Shown: piece by piece, positions 1 to 10,619 of the stretch
Layout: each line of letters opens with the position of its first letter
Position numbering within the stretch: position 1 is the stretch's first letter
Assembly: GCA_947258865.1 (NCBI GenBank)
Contig: CAMYKC010000011.1
Location: 2,443 to 39,642, forward strand
Source of the DNA: an uncultured Lysobacterales bacterium
GTDB lineage: Bacteria; Pseudomonadota; Gammaproteobacteria; Xanthomonadales; SZUA-36
Reading direction: 5' to 3'
Length of the DNA: 37,200 nt
Translations under genes and position numbers: made by a program
The notes under the pieces: generated by a model
Told to the model about the DNA's origin: nothing
What the model saw: only the letters and a program-made list of their open reading frames with translations
The model's database searches: none

Positions 1-186
1 GAAATCGATTTTCAGCAGCATCGGAAGGATCATCAGCCAGATCAGTACCGCCACCGGCAAATTGACGCTGGCCACTTCCATTGCACCAAGGGTTTCGAAC
101 AGGCCCGGCATCAACCTTCCCAGCGCGATGCCGGCTACGATGCACAAGACGACCCAGACGCTGAGGTAACGTTCAAAGAAGGACAT
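1..186 (-). CDS. acr3: ACR3-family arsenite efflux permease, N-terminal part, truncated by window edge
   Basis: Reverse-strand translation [62 protein letters not shown] is typical of the ACR3 N-terminus; start overlaps arsC stop (TGATG). Confidence 0.85.
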   Translation of the reverse strand, partial: MSFFERYLSVWVVLCIVAGIALGRLMPGLFETLGAMEVASVNLPVAVLIWLMILPMLLKIDF

Positions 187-617
187 CAGGCATCGCCCTT
201 TTCGGTCAAAAGGACCAACAGGCTTTTTACTCGCCGCTTCACTTCTTCACGGGTTGCACGGAACTCATCCATGATTTCTTTTTCGCTGCCAGTGGCCTTA
301 GCCGGGTCAGTCAGAGGCCAGTGCACCTTTTCGACGTGGGGCGGCAACACCGGGCATTGTTCATCCGCATGGCCGCAAACGGTAACCACGATATCGACAT
401 GCCGCAGCATATCCTGGCTGACGATCGTGGATTTCTGGCCGGAAATATTCACCCCGGCCTCCTCCATCACGGCGATGGCGCGTGGGTTCTTGCCGTGTGC
501 CTCGATACCCGCCGATGTGGCGTAAAAAATGTCTCCGCCGAGATGACGAGTCCATCCCTCGGCCATCTGTGAACGACAGGAATTCCCGGTGCAAAGATAA
601 AGAATGTTGACAGACAA
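186..617 (-). CDS. arsC: Arsenate reductase, low-molecular-weight phosphatase-like (thioredoxin-coupled type); TTG start
   Basis: [19 protein letters not shown]-loop, adjacent to acr3. Confidence 0.9.
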   Translation of the reverse strand: MSVNILYLCTGNSCRSQMAEGWTRHLGGDIFYATSAGIEAHGKNPRAIAVMEEAGVNISGQKSTIVSQDMLRHVDIVVTVCGHADEQCPVLPPHVEKVHWPLTDPAKATGSEKEIMDEFRATREEVKRRVKSLLVLLTEKGDA

Positions 618-721
618 ATTTCAGACTCCAGCCCCGCGATGCCGGCGGGGAATCAATTATGACTTAAAACGGACAGAAGATAACGCCCGATTATTACTGC
701 TTGATTAAATTAAAATACCTG

Positions 722-750
722 TTGACATCAAAAAACCGCTATGGTCTTAT
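722..750 (+). promoter_or_regulatory. Sigma70-type promoter TTGACA-N17-TCTTAT upstream of ilv leader
   Basis: TTGACA at 722-727, 17-nt spacer, TCTTAT at 745-750. Confidence 0.6.
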
Positions 751-758
751 CGGCCTCT

Positions 759-902
759 ATGTACGAGCGCGAAAAAAGCCCGGCCAAAGCAGCACTGAGC
801 ACCGCTGGTGTCCGGTCCTTGCGCGCCCTGAACCTTTCCCTGGGTCTGCTGGCTCTTTCCGTTCTGCTTCTTCTGTTGATACAGGGAGCGGGTACCGGCT
901 GA
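759..902 (+). CDS. Candidate Leu-rich ilv/leu attenuator leader peptide (47 aa)
   Basis: [47 protein letters not shown]; ends 24 nt before a terminator hairpin preceding ilvD. Confidence 0.6.
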   Translation: MYEREKSPAKAALSTAGVRSLRALNLSLGLLALSVLLLLLIQGAGTG

Positions 903-925
903 TCGACCAAACCAAACAGCTGAAG

Positions 926-957
926 AAACCCGCAACGAGAATTGCGGGTTTTTTTTT
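926..957 (+). terminator. Intrinsic terminator/attenuator of ilvD operon
   Basis: AAACCCGCAA-cgagaa-TTGCGGGTTT followed by T tract. Confidence 0.85.
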
Positions 958-985
958 ATTAAGAGGATCATCAGGTAGATTAATA

Positions 986-2665
986 ATGCGAAGCGACCAG
1001 ATAAAAAAAGGACCGGACCGGGCACCCGCCCGCGCCATGCTGCGCGCCACCGGGATGGACGACGAGCAAATCTACCAACCCATCATAGCGGTCGTGAATA
1101 CCTGGTCCGATGTCACGCCCTGCAACATTCACTTGCGTGAACTCGCGGAGCACGTAAAGGCGGGTATCCGGGCAGCAGGCGGAACGCCGGTCGAATTCGG
1201 CAGCATCGTGGTCACCGACGGTATCTCAATGGGCTCGGAAGGCATGAAGTGCTCGCTGATGTCACGAGAAATGGTGGCGGATTCCATTGAACTGGTTACC
1301 CGGGGCCATTGCCTGGATGGCGTGGTTGCACTCGTTGGTTGCGACAAGACCATACCTGCCGGTGCGATGGCCCTGGCTCGACTCGACATTCCCGGACTGG
1401 TCATTTACGGCGGATCGATCATGCCTGGTGAACACAAGGGAATTCCCATTACCATCCAGGACGTCTTCGAAGCCGTCGGGGCGTATGCGGCCGGAAAGAT
1501 CGATGACGCCGAGCTCGCCGAGGTCGAAAAACACGCCTGCCCCGGGGCCGGCGCCTGCGGTGGACAGTTTACGGCCAACACCATGGCGCTCGCCCTGACT
1601 ACGCTGGGCTTATCACCCATGGGCGTCAACGATATACCTGCACAGCACCCGGACAAGGCCAAAGCAGTGTACGCCTGCGGTCAGCGGGTCGTGGAACAGA
1701 TCCGCGAAGGCCTCAGCGCCCGCGAGATGATATCCATCGACTCGCTGCGCAACGCTGCCACCGTCACCACTGCCACGGCTGGTTCGACCAACTCCGTCCT
1801 CCACCTGCTGGCCATCGCACGCGAAGCCGGCGTTGAATTCAATATCGACGAGTTCGACAAGATTTCACGCCGCACGCCGATCATCGGCGATCTGAAGCCG
1901 GCCGGGCGTTTCATGGCGCCGGACATGTTCGAAGCCGGTGGAACACCGCTGGTCATCGATCGCCTCAGGAAGGCCGGCCTGGTCAAAGACACAGCAACGG
2001 TGACCGGGAAGAGCCTGTTCGAAGAATGTGCCGGGTTTGATGAAAAGCCGGGCCAGGAGGTCATTGTCGATTTTGACCGCGCCCTGGCATCCCGCGGTGG
2101 TTTCGGAATCCTCTATGGCAACCTCGCCCCGGAAGGCTGCGTGGCCAAGCTGGCCGGCCATGGCGAGTTTTCATTTTCCGGACCGGCGCGCGTTTTCGAG
2201 AACGAAGAAAGCGCCTTCGAAGCCGTACAGAACCGGAACATAAAGTCCGGCGATGTGATTGTCATTCGCAATGAAGGCCCGAGCGGCGGACCCGGGATGC
2301 GGGAAATGCTGGCGGTAACGGCTGCTCTGGCAGGTCAGGGCCTGGATGATACGGTCGCCTTGATGACCGACGGGCGATTCAGCGGGGCCAGTTTCGGTTT
2401 CGTCGTCGGCCACGTGGCGCCGGAAGCAGCAAAGGGCGGCCCGATCGGACTGCTGCGCAACGGCGACAGGATCACGATCGATGTGGACCGCCAACGATTG
2501 GAAACAGACGCCGATCTCGAATCGCGCCGCCCGGGCTGGCAGCCCCCGGCGCCTGCCTATGCATCCGGCGCATTGGCAAAGTACGCTTTCCTGGTGTCTT
2601 CTGCATCGGAAGGCGCCATAACCTCTTTCCCCCATTCAGCTACTGAACCATCAACCAACGAGTGA
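986..2665 (+). CDS. ilvD: Dihydroxy-acid dehydratase (559 aa); track ORF start at 701 is over-extended
   Basis: [23 protein letters not shown] start; [24 protein letters not shown]. Confidence 0.95.
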   Translation: MRSDQIKKGPDRAPARAMLRATGMDDEQIYQPIIAVVNTWSDVTPCNIHLRELAEHVKAGIRAAGGTPVEFGSIVVTDGISMGSEGMKCSLMSREMVADSIELVTRGHCLDGVVALVGCDKTIPAGAMALARLDIPGLVIYGGSIMPGEHKGIPITIQDVFEAVGAYAAGKIDDAELAEVEKHACPGAGACGGQFTANTMALALTTLGLSPMGVNDIPAQHPDKAKAVYACGQRVVEQIREGLSAREMISIDSLRNAATVTTATAGSTNSVLHLLAIAREAGVEFNIDEFDKISRRTPIIGDLKPAGRFMAPDMFEAGGTPLVIDRLRKAGLVKDTATVTGKSLFEECAGFDEKPGQEVIVDFDRALASRGGFGILYGNLAPEGCVAKLAGHGEFSFSGPARVFENEESAFEAVQNRNIKSGDVIVIRNEGPSGGPGMREMLAVTAALAGQGLDDTVALMTDGRFSGASFGFVVGHVAPEAAKGGPIGLLRNGDRITIDVDRQRLETDADLESRRPGWQPPAPAYASGALAKYAFLVSSASEGAITSFPHSATEPSTNE

Positions 2666-2680
2666 CCCAGGAGTTTTGTC

Positions 2681-3709
2681 ATGACCATGTATTTTGAAAA
2701 AGACGCAAGCCTCAAGCCCCTTGAAGGCAAGACCGTTGCCATCATCGGCTACGGCAGCCAGGGGCGGGCTCATTCCAATAATCTGCATGACAGCGGCATC
2801 AACGTTGTCGTTGGCGTCAGGCCGGGCGGCGCTTCCTGGCAGCAGGCCAAGGCAGACGGCTTGACTGTCGCCACGCCGGCGGATGCAGCGGCACAGGGTG
2901 ACCTGATCGCCATCCTGCTGCCCGACATGGTCCAGCCCCAGGTCTTCGAAAAAGACGTGCTACCCAATGCAAGACCGGGTTCTTCCATTCTTTTCGCACA
3001 TGGTTTCAATATCCACTTTGGCCAGATCAAGGTGCCCGACAACATGGACGTGATCATGGTCGCTCCAAAAGGGCCCGGCGATCTGGTCCGACGCCAATAC
3101 CAGGAGGGTAAAGGCGTGCCCAGCCTGATGGCCGTCGAACAGGACGCCTCCGGTGAAGCATTTGAACGAACCCTGGCCTACGCCCACGCCAACGGCGGCA
3201 CCCGGGGCGGCGTGATCACCACGACGTTCGCCGAGGAAACCGAAACGGACCTGTTCGGTGAACAGGCCGTTTTATGCGGCGGCGCCACCGAGCTGGTGGT
3301 CAAGGGCTGGGAGACCCTGGTCGAAGCCGGATATCAGCCGGAAGTTGCCTATTTCGAATGCCTGCACGAATTGAAACTGATCGTCGACCTCCTGTTTGAA
3401 GGTGGCCTGGCCAAGATGAACAAGTACATCAGTGAAACCGCCCAGTACGGTGACTTCACGCGTGGGCCACGCGTGGTCGACGATGAAACCAAGCAGCGGA
3501 TGAAGGCCATCCTTAAAGAAATCCAGGACGGGACTTTCGCCAAACAGTGGTCCGATGAATATGCGCAGGGATTGAGCGAATTCCGACGCATGGAACAGGA
3601 GGATTACAACCACCCGATCGAGAAAGTCGGCGCAGCTCTGCGAGCCCAGATGAGCTGGATCAATTCCGACGACGATGAAGGTGAAAGCGAGACCAAGTCA
3701 GCCGCCTGA
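2681..3709 (+). CDS. ilvC: Ketol-acid reductoisomerase, class I
   Basis: GYGSQGRAH Rossmann motif; [16 protein letters not shown]. Confidence 0.96.
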   Translation: MTMYFEKDASLKPLEGKTVAIIGYGSQGRAHSNNLHDSGINVVVGVRPGGASWQQAKADGLTVATPADAAAQGDLIAILLPDMVQPQVFEKDVLPNARPGSSILFAHGFNIHFGQIKVPDNMDVIMVAPKGPGDLVRRQYQEGKGVPSLMAVEQDASGEAFERTLAYAHANGGTRGGVITTTFAEETETDLFGEQAVLCGGATELVVKGWETLVEAGYQPEVAYFECLHELKLIVDLLFEGGLAKMNKYISETAQYGDFTRGPRVVDDETKQRMKAILKEIQDGTFAKQWSDEYAQGLSEFRRMEQEDYNHPIEKVGAALRAQMSWINSDDDEGESETKSAA

Positions 3710-3766
3710 AGCGGCTGCGGCTTGAGCATGAACGATATCAGGTTAAACCGTTAAGGAGAGTCACTC

Positions 3767-5320
3767 ATGGCTGACTATGTGTACATTTTCGATACCACCC
3801 TGCGCGATGGTGAGCAGTCTCCGGGCTGTTCCATGAACGTGCAGGAAAAGTTGCAGGTTGCCAGGGTACTCGATGATCTTGGAGTCGACGTGATCGAGGC
3901 GGGCTTCCCCGCCGCCAGCGACGGTGACTTCGAGTCCGTCAAATCCGTTGGCGACCTCGGCCTGGATGCGACGATCTGCGGCCTGTCGCGGACCCGCCAC
4001 GGCGATATCGAAGCCGTGGCCCGCTCGCTGGATACGGCGAAGAACAAGCGCCTGCACATATTCATTGCGACCAGCCCGATCCATCGGGAACATAAGCTGA
4101 AAATGGACAAAGAGCAGATCATTGACGAGATGACTTCTGCACTCGCCTTCGGCCAGCAATGGTTCGATGACATCGAAGTGACCGCCGAAGATGCGGGCCG
4201 CACCGAGATCGACTATTTGGTCGAGTATTTCCAGGCTGCGGTTGATGCAGGCGCCCGGGTTCTGAATGTGCCGGACACCGTGGGTTACGTCACCCCATGG
4301 GAAAGCCGCAAACTCTACAGGCACCTCAGGAAGCACCTGCGAAATGCCGAAGACGTGGTTCTCAGCTGCCATAACCACAATGATCTGGGCCTGGCCGTGG
4401 CCAACAGCCTGGGCGCGATTGAAGGCGGCGCCCGCCAGGTCGAGTGTACGATCAATGGTATCGGTGAGCGGGCCGGCAATTGCTCTTTGGAGGAAGTCGT
4501 GATGGCGTTGCGTACCCGCCATGACCGCTATGGGCTGGAAACCGGTATCGACACGACCCGGCTCTATCCGGCCAGTCGCGTGGTAACTGCTGTTACCGGC
4601 TCCCAGGTTCAGCCCAACAAGGCCATCGTCGGGCGCAACGCGTTTGCCCATGAAGCGGGCATCCACCAGGACGGGGTACTCAAGCACGCTGAAACCTACG
4701 AGATCATGAAACCGGAAGACGTCGGCGTACCGGAAAACAGCCTGGTGCTGGGCAAGCACAGCGGCCGCCATGCTTTCAGTAACCGGCTGGAAACCCTGGG
4801 TTTTTCGGTCGACAAAGAACAGATGGAAGAGTTGTTCGTGAGGTTCAAATCGCTGGCAGATCGTAAGAAGAGCGTCTATGACGAAGATATCGAAGCCCTG
4901 GTGCTGGGCAACGAACAAACCGGGCCCTGGCACCTGGATGCGATATCCATCCATACTGAAGTCGAGGACGCCGATCAATTGGCTGAAGCCAGCCTGAAAC
5001 TGCGCTTCAACGGGCAGGCTCCACGTATATACACGGGCCGGGGAGACGGCCCGGTGAACGCCATCGTCAACGCCATCAAAACCATCATCGACGAAGAGCT
5101 TCACATGGAAGAGTTCCAGGTGAGCGCGGTTTCCGGCGGCAGCGACGCACAAGGCCGCGCCACGGTGCGCGCCACCATTGGCGCCAGCCGATACCAGGGC
5201 ACCGGTGTCTCAACGGACATCGTCGAAGCCTCGGCGCAGGCCATGGTCAGCATCATGAATCGCCACCATCAACACCAGGGAAGCGATGTCGGCGCGTCCC
5301 GAATCGCGGCTGCCATCTGA
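3767..5320 (+). CDS. leuA: 2-isopropylmalate synthase
   Basis: [32 protein letters not shown]-terminal regulatory domain. Confidence 0.96.
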   Translation: MADYVYIFDTTLRDGEQSPGCSMNVQEKLQVARVLDDLGVDVIEAGFPAASDGDFESVKSVGDLGLDATICGLSRTRHGDIEAVARSLDTAKNKRLHIFIATSPIHREHKLKMDKEQIIDEMTSALAFGQQWFDDIEVTAEDAGRTEIDYLVEYFQAAVDAGARVLNVPDTVGYVTPWESRKLYRHLRKHLRNAEDVVLSCHNHNDLGLAVANSLGAIEGGARQVECTINGIGERAGNCSLEEVVMALRTRHDRYGLETGIDTTRLYPASRVVTAVTGSQVQPNKAIVGRNAFAHEAGIHQDGVLKHAETYEIMKPEDVGVPENSLVLGKHSGRHAFSNRLETLGFSVDKEQMEELFVRFKSLADRKKSVYDEDIEALVLGNEQTGPWHLDAISIHTEVEDADQLAEASLKLRFNGQAPRIYTGRGDGPVNAIVNAIKTIIDEELHMEEFQVSAVSGGSDAQGRATVRATIGASRYQGTGVSTDIVEASAQAMVSIMNRHHQHQGSDVGASRIAAAI

Positions 5321-5339
5321 TCACAGAGGAGAAATCTGG

Positions 5340-6644
5340 ATGTCGGAACCATCGCAGGCCGCCTCGACACTGTTCGAAAAAGTCTGGAAGCGTCACCTGG
5401 TCAGGAACGAAACACCGGAAACGCCGGCCATTTTGTACATTGATCTGCAGTTATTGCACGAAGTCACCTCGCCGCAGGCCTTTGACGAATTGAAACGCCG
5501 GGGCCTGGGAGTGCGGCGGCCCGAGTGCTGCCTGGCGACGATCGATCATTCGACCCCGACTTCGCCGCCGGATGCCGATGGAACCCGCCACTACATCACG
5601 GAACAAGCCAGGGCGCAGGTCGATGTCCTGCACGTCAATTGCGCCGAGCATGGCATCGAACTTCACGGATGGGACAGTCCCAACCGGGGCATCGTCCACG
5701 TCATGGGCCCTGAGATGGGCGCCACCCAGCCGGGCATGACGATTGTTTGTGGCGACAGCCACACCGCGACGCACGGTGCTTTTGGTGCACTGGCATTTGG
5801 AATCGGCACGACCGAAGTCGGCCATGTACTGGCCACCCAATGCCTGTTGCAAAACATGCCCAAAACGCTGGGTATCCGGATCGAAGGCGACCTCGAGCCG
5901 GGCGTGACAGCCAAGGATGTGATCCTGCACGTCATCAGTGCGATCGGCGTCGATGGCGGAACCGGATCCGTAATCGAATATCACGGTTCCACCGTGCGCG
6001 CGATGGACATGGAAAGCCGCATGACGATGTGCAATATGTCGATCGAATGCGGTGCACGCGCCGGCATGGTTGCGCCCGACGAATTTACGTTCGAATACCT
6101 CAAGGGGCGTCCGATGTCGCCTTCCGGCGCCAACTGGGAACGCGCCGTCGATGAGTGGAAAAAACTCAAGACCGATCCGGGCGCGGCGTTCGACCGCCTG
6201 GTCGAAATCGATGCAGCCGACATCGAGCCAAGTGTCACCTGGGGCACCAATCCGGGAATGGTGATCGCGGTGGGTTCTCCGGTACCCGACCGGCAAGACC
6301 CCGGCACACTGGATGCATTGGAATACATGCAGTTGAAAGGCGGCGTGAAATTGGCCGGTGAAGCGGTCGATGTCGTGTTCATCGGCAGCTGCACCAATTC
6401 CCGGCTCACCGACTTGCGCGCCGCGGCGTCAGTCATGAAGGGCCGCAAAGTGGCGCAGGGAACCCGGGTACTGATCGTGGCCGGTTCTGAAGCCACGCGA
6501 CGGCAGGCTGAAGCCGAAGGTAATTTCAAGGGCCGCCAGGGAAGCGGTGTGCGCACCGTGCTGGCCAGCCCGCTGACGGCCGCAGCCAGCGCCATCACCG
6601 GCAAAGTGACGGATCCCCGCGAATTCCTGGGAGGCGCTGCATGA
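5340..6644 (+). CDS. leuC: 3-isopropylmalate dehydratase large subunit, apparently missing about 40 aa with the Fe-S CxxC motif
   Basis: [45 protein letters not shown]; then ...[20 protein letters not shown] with the GCSMC...[10 protein letters not shown] block absent. Confidence 0.9.
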   Translation: MSEPSQAASTLFEKVWKRHLVRNETPETPAILYIDLQLLHEVTSPQAFDELKRRGLGVRRPECCLATIDHSTPTSPPDADGTRHYITEQARAQVDVLHVNCAEHGIELHGWDSPNRGIVHVMGPEMGATQPGMTIVCGDSHTATHGAFGALAFGIGTTEVGHVLATQCLLQNMPKTLGIRIEGDLEPGVTAKDVILHVISAIGVDGGTGSVIEYHGSTVRAMDMESRMTMCNMSIECGARAGMVAPDEFTFEYLKGRPMSPSGANWERAVDEWKKLKTDPGAAFDRLVEIDAADIEPSVTWGTNPGMVIAVGSPVPDRQDPGTLDALEYMQLKGGVKLAGEAVDVVFIGSCTNSRLTDLRAAASVMKGRKVAQGTRVLIVAGSEATRRQAEAEGNFKGRQGSGVRTVLASPLTAAASAITGKVTDPREFLGGAA

Positions 6645-7225
6645 ACGAGAACGCCAAAAGCATGGGCATTATCGAGTCGCGCACATTCAACCTGGCGGTT
6701 GACAACATCGATACCGACCAGATCATCCCGGGGAAGTTCTTGACCACCACCGAGCGCGAGGGCCTGGGGCAATTCTGTTTTTACAGTTGGCGTTTCAACG
6801 AGGATGGCAGCGAAAAGCCCGACAATCCCTTGCGTCAGCACCAACCTGGGCGCCAGCGTGTCCTCGTGGCCGGCAGCAATTTCGGTTGTGGCTCGTCACG
6901 CGAACACGCCCCATGGGCATTGCTGGATTACGGTTTCCAGGCGGTCATCAGCAGCCGCTTTGCAGACATCTTCTGCAATAATTCACTGAAAAACGGCTTG
7001 CTTCCCATCGTTGTCGACGACAACGTGTTGGAACACCTGCTGGCGAACCCCGATCACGCCGTTCGGATTGACATCGGTAATCGCCGACTGACGCTCGATG
7101 GCTACGGCGATGTCGGGTTTCCCCTGGACCCCTTCTCGGCCTACTGCCTGACGCGCGGTATCGACCAACTCGATTTTATCCTGCAGAATGAGCAGGCAAT
7201 TCTCGACTACGAAAAATCAGCCTGA
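6641..7225 (+). CDS. leuD: 3-isopropylmalate dehydratase small subunit
   Basis: [15 protein letters not shown] motif; ATGA overlap with leuC stop. Confidence 0.95.
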   Translation: MNENAKSMGIIESRTFNLAVDNIDTDQIIPGKFLTTTEREGLGQFCFYSWRFNEDGSEKPDNPLRQHQPGRQRVLVAGSNFGCGSSREHAPWALLDYGFQAVISSRFADIFCNNSLKNGLLPIVVDDNVLEHLLANPDHAVRIDIGNRRLTLDGYGDVGFPLDPFSAYCLTRGIDQLDFILQNEQAILDYEKSA

Positions 7226-7230
7226 CCTTC

Positions 7231-8154
7231 ATGGAATTCGAATCGTACAAGCAATTCTGGGATCACCAGGCGGCAACACCGGAATCAGCCCTGGCGGCGG
7301 TGGATGGCAGCACCAGTGAACAGGTGGTGCAGATCACCGGCCAATTCACTGCTCAACAGGTTGCGATTGCACTGGCGCTCAACAAAGAGGACCGGCTGCT
7401 TGAGCTGGGTTGCGGCGTCGGACGCATTGGCCGTGAACTGGCGCCGCATTGCCAGCATTGGACCGGTGTGGACATATCGGAAAAGATGATCCTGCATGCG
7501 CGCGAGCGTCTCGGCCCATTCGAGAACGTCGATTTCCACCAACTCAGCCGCAGCAGCCTGGACGTTTTGGAGGATAACTGCCTGACAAAGGCCTACTCGG
7601 TGGCGGTCTTGTGCCACATGGACAAGGAAGATTTATACCTGTATCTGCAAGAGCTCCACCGTGCCGTCCGGCCAGGTGGTCTGATCTATGTGGAAACCTG
7701 GAACCTGGCTCACCCGATCGGCTGGAAGCGGTGGGAGTACGAGGTTAAGAATTGGCACGGATCGGAGCAAAAACAACGAAAAGACGTGGCTCGTAACCAG
7801 TTTTGCACGCCCGATGAATTCGAACTCTATGTGCGCCACGCCGGTTTTACGCCGCTCGCCTGTTATACCGGCTCACCCTGGGTGCAGGTGGTTGCCGGTC
7901 ATACGCTGGATGATACAGAAGTGGCCCTGCAGCACCAGAGGCTGTCAGAACAGGCGGCCGAAATCGCCTATTCACCCCTGTTCGGTCAACTGTTTGAACA
8001 AACCGTGGATGTCATCTACGGAGCGATTCACCCGCGGGAGGTCATTGATTTCCTGGACCAGCACGCCGGGGAAAAGGAAATTCCGGTGTTCCGGCCGTTT
8101 ATTGAAACCATGTGGAAAAAGCAGCCTGAGCGCTGGGGAGAATTTCCCGGTTAA
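7231..8154 (+). CDS. Class I SAM-dependent methyltransferase
   Basis: LLELGCGVGRIGRELA motif I, GVDIS, VRPGGLIYVETWN. Confidence 0.8.
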   Translation: MEFESYKQFWDHQAATPESALAAVDGSTSEQVVQITGQFTAQQVAIALALNKEDRLLELGCGVGRIGRELAPHCQHWTGVDISEKMILHARERLGPFENVDFHQLSRSSLDVLEDNCLTKAYSVAVLCHMDKEDLYLYLQELHRAVRPGGLIYVETWNLAHPIGWKRWEYEVKNWHGSEQKQRKDVARNQFCTPDEFELYVRHAGFTPLACYTGSPWVQVVAGHTLDDTEVALQHQRLSEQAAEIAYSPLFGQLFEQTVDVIYGAIHPREVIDFLDQHAGEKEIPVFRPFIETMWKKQPERWGEFPG

Positions 8155-9428
8155 AGGGAGCCGGGCTTCCGATTCCAGGCAGAAAGGTATAACTCCGACG
8201 TCGCGAGGTCCTGGATGGCGTGATCCAGCAATTCCGGCGTGTACTCGATGATGTCGCTGGTTCGCAGGGCCACCCGCCATGGCTCGAAATCCATGTCACG
8301 CAATTTGCGTTCGAACTCGCTTACCCGTATTGGATTCAATTCGGTATACCACTGCCAATACTCTTCCGGGGTTGCCACGTGCCCGGCCCGGTCGATTCGA
8401 TCTGGCGAGGTTTTCAGCACCGCCTCACGCAGCTCCGGCTCGGACAGTTTGAGATGAATGAACGGGTCGTCGAAAAATTCACCCAGGTGATTACCCACCG
8501 CGCCGTAGTAGAGGCCAGGATGAACGAACAGCAGTCCATCGCGCTTCAAGACCCGGCGGATTTCCCAAAGGGTTTGCTCAAATCCACCGGCAATGTGCTC
8601 CAGTGACCCCCAGGAAACGACCACGTCAAAGTAGTCATCAGGATAGGGAATCGAATTGCCGTCTTTTGATCTGAACTTCAGGCGATCGTCATCCAGCACA
8701 TCTGCCGGCAGATGGTTTTCGGCGATCACCTCCGGCAAGCGCAGGAAACCGCCGAAGGGATCGATGCCGACCAGCTCTTCGGGTTGGACGCGCAGAAATA
8801 TGCCGAGATCAATGATGCCATCACCGCAGCCGACGTCCAGGATGCGGCCCTTCAGCAGCGAGTGATTTTTCAACAGGTAATCCGTAACGACCAATGCAGC
8901 GTGGTCAAAATGGCGGAAAAACCAGTCTTCATGTCCACGGTTCCAGCCAAGCTGCTCGATCGCAACGGTACCGGGGGCGGATTGAAGTGACCACGCCGGT
9001 TGCTTGAGGCCTTCGGCACTGAATGGCGTCGGGTTCGAAAAGGCAAGGGCTTCGCTGGCCAGACTTTCCCGGTCACCTCCCTTGTCCGCTGACACCAGCG
9101 CCTGCAAACGGTAGTCTCCGGCAGGGAGGCCAAGATCATGCAGAGCGCATTCCAGTCGGTACTCTCCCCGCGGCAGCCAGGTCAGCGGGTACGCCGCCGC
9201 ACCCAGGTGGCAGCTGTACAGCACCTGCGAACCGTCCGACGAGAAAATCTGCAGCTGGACGTCCGGCTGAAAAATCACCGCCGATGACTGCTTCAAGACC
9301 GCACTGACGCGGGGAATTTCAGTTGATGAAATGTTGAGTTGCTGTATTTGCATGGAATCAGGGGCCAGGCTCGGTGAATCGTTCGTTTCGAACCCGACAA
9401 TAATACCCAGTCCTTTGGTTGACATCAT
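8151..9428 (-). CDS. N-terminal Wzt_C-like beta-sandwich fused to class I SAM methyltransferase; start uncertain (alternative ATG near 9353)
   Basis: N-terminal ...PDVQLQIFSSDGSQVL...LPRGEYRLECALHDLGLPAGDYRLQALV; C-terminal GRILDVGCGDGIIDLGI, FDVVVSWGSLEHI. Confidence 0.7.
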   Translation of the reverse strand: MMSTKGLGIIVGFETNDSPSLAPDSMQIQQLNISSTEIPRVSAVLKQSSAVIFQPDVQLQIFSSDGSQVLYSCHLGAAAYPLTWLPRGEYRLECALHDLGLPAGDYRLQALVSADKGGDRESLASEALAFSNPTPFSAEGLKQPAWSLQSAPGTVAIEQLGWNRGHEDWFFRHFDHAALVVTDYLLKNHSLLKGRILDVGCGDGIIDLGIFLRVQPEELVGIDPFGGFLRLPEVIAENHLPADVLDDDRLKFRSKDGNSIPYPDDYFDVVVSWGSLEHIAGGFEQTLWEIRRVLKRDGLLFVHPGLYYGAVGNHLGEFFDDPFIHLKLSEPELREAVLKTSPDRIDRAGHVATPEEYWQWYTELNPIRVSEFERKLRDMDFEPWRVALRTSDIIEYTPELLDHAIQDLATSELYLSAWNRKPGSL

Positions 9429-9463
9429 CAGGGGGCTATGTTCGAATTGATGAAAATCAGAAG

Positions 9464-9492
9464 AACCCGCGCCCGCCCGGTGCGGGTTTTTT
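9464..9492 (+). terminator. Terminator-like hairpin upstream of leuB
   Basis: AACCCGC-gcccgcccggt-GCGGGTTTTTT. Confidence 0.65.
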
Positions 9493-9533
9493 GTTTACGA
9501 ACCCAGGAGGCGTTGATAAGCGAACACTTCAGG

Positions 9534-10619
9534 ATGGACACCGAATCCTCAAACACGGGAAAGCAGACTTTCAATGTCGTCGGCCTGCCGGGTGACGGCA
9601 TAGGCCCGGAAGTCTACGAATCGGCACGCCGCGTTCTCGCGGCGATGCAGGAATCGCATGGCGTCAACATTGTGCTCGATGAGCAACTTATCGGCGGCGC
9701 CGCCATAGATGCCACTGGCTCCCCGCTCCCGCAGCACACGATAAACGCCTGCAAGCAGGCGGACGCGGCGCTGCTCGGTGCGGTCGGCGGACCCAAATGG
9801 GACAACAATACGGCGGAGCAGCGTCCGGAGCTCGGGCTGCTCAAGTTGCGGGCCGAATTCAATCTGTTCTGCAATCTGCGCCCGATCGTGACCCACCCCG
9901 CCCTGCATTCGTTCTCTCCCCTGAAGCCGGACCGCCTTGAAAATGTCGACCTGATGATCGTCAGGGAATTGACCGGCGGAAGTTACTTTGGCAAGAAGTG
10001 GCGGGATGACGACCAGGCCGAAGACGTCTGCCGATATACGCGCAAGGAAATCGAGAGAGTTACCCGTGCGGCGGGCCGGATCGCCCAACAGCGCGACGGC
10101 CGTATCACCCTGGTCGATAAAGCCAACGTGCTGGAAACCTCACGGTTGTGGCGCACCGTCGCCAGCACTGTCATTGAAGATGAGTTTCCCGGCGTGGCCA
10201 TGGAGAATATGTACGTCGATGCGGCTGCCATGCACCTGCTGACCCGGCCAGCCGATTTTGACGTCATGCTTACAGAGAACCTGTTTGGCGACATCCTTTC
10301 TGACGAAGCCTCGATGCTTTGTGGGTCCCTGGGATTGCTGCCATCGGCCTCGCTGAATGAAAAACTTTTCGGTTTATACGAGCCAGTCCACGGCTCAGCG
10401 CCGGATATCGCGGGCCAGGGCCTGGCCAACCCTTATGCGATGCTGTTGTCCGTGGCGATGATGCTCAGGCATTCACTTTCCCTTGATCAGGAAGCGGACG
10501 CCCTGGAGCGCTGCATACACGATTGCTGGAACGAGGGCATCCTGACGAAAGACCTGCGCCGGGACGGTTTCAGCACCCTGCAAATCACCGAAGCCGTTTG
10601 TGAACGCCTTGTTCGATAA
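9534..10619 (+). CDS. leuB: 3-isopropylmalate dehydrogenase; start uncertain (track ORF from 9438 runs through the hairpin)
   Basis: VVGLPGDGIGPEVYESA; NLFGDILSDEASMLCGSLGLLPSASL. Confidence 0.93.
   Translation: MDTESSNTGKQTFNVVGLPGDGIGPEVYESARRVLAAMQESHGVNIVLDEQLIGGAAIDATGSPLPQHTINACKQADAALLGAVGGPKWDNNTAEQRPELGLLKLRAEFNLFCNLRPIVTHPALHSFSPLKPDRLENVDLMIVRELTGGSYFGKKWRDDDQAEDVCRYTRKEIERVTRAAGRIAQQRDGRITLVDKANVLETSRLWRTVASTVIEDEFPGVAMENMYVDAAAMHLLTRPADFDVMLTENLFGDILSDEASMLCGSLGLLPSASLNEKLFGLYEPVHGSAPDIAGQGLANPYAMLLSVAMMLRHSLSLDQEADALERCIHDCWNEGILTKDLRRDGFSTLQITEAVCERLVR

Noticed and set aside
701-985. N-terminal extension of the ilvD ORF (95 residues)
   Set aside because: This stretch contains the leader peptide in another frame and the terminator hairpin; IlvD homologues begin at MRSDQIKKG (986).
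3761-5152. 463-aa ORF antisense to leuA
   Set aside because: Shadow ORF in a high-GC gene; the sense strand is a clear full-length leuA and the antisense protein matches no recognisable family.
5451-6844. 281-aa and 287-aa ORFs antisense to leuC/leuD
   Set aside because: Codon-bias shadow ORFs opposite confidently assigned genes.
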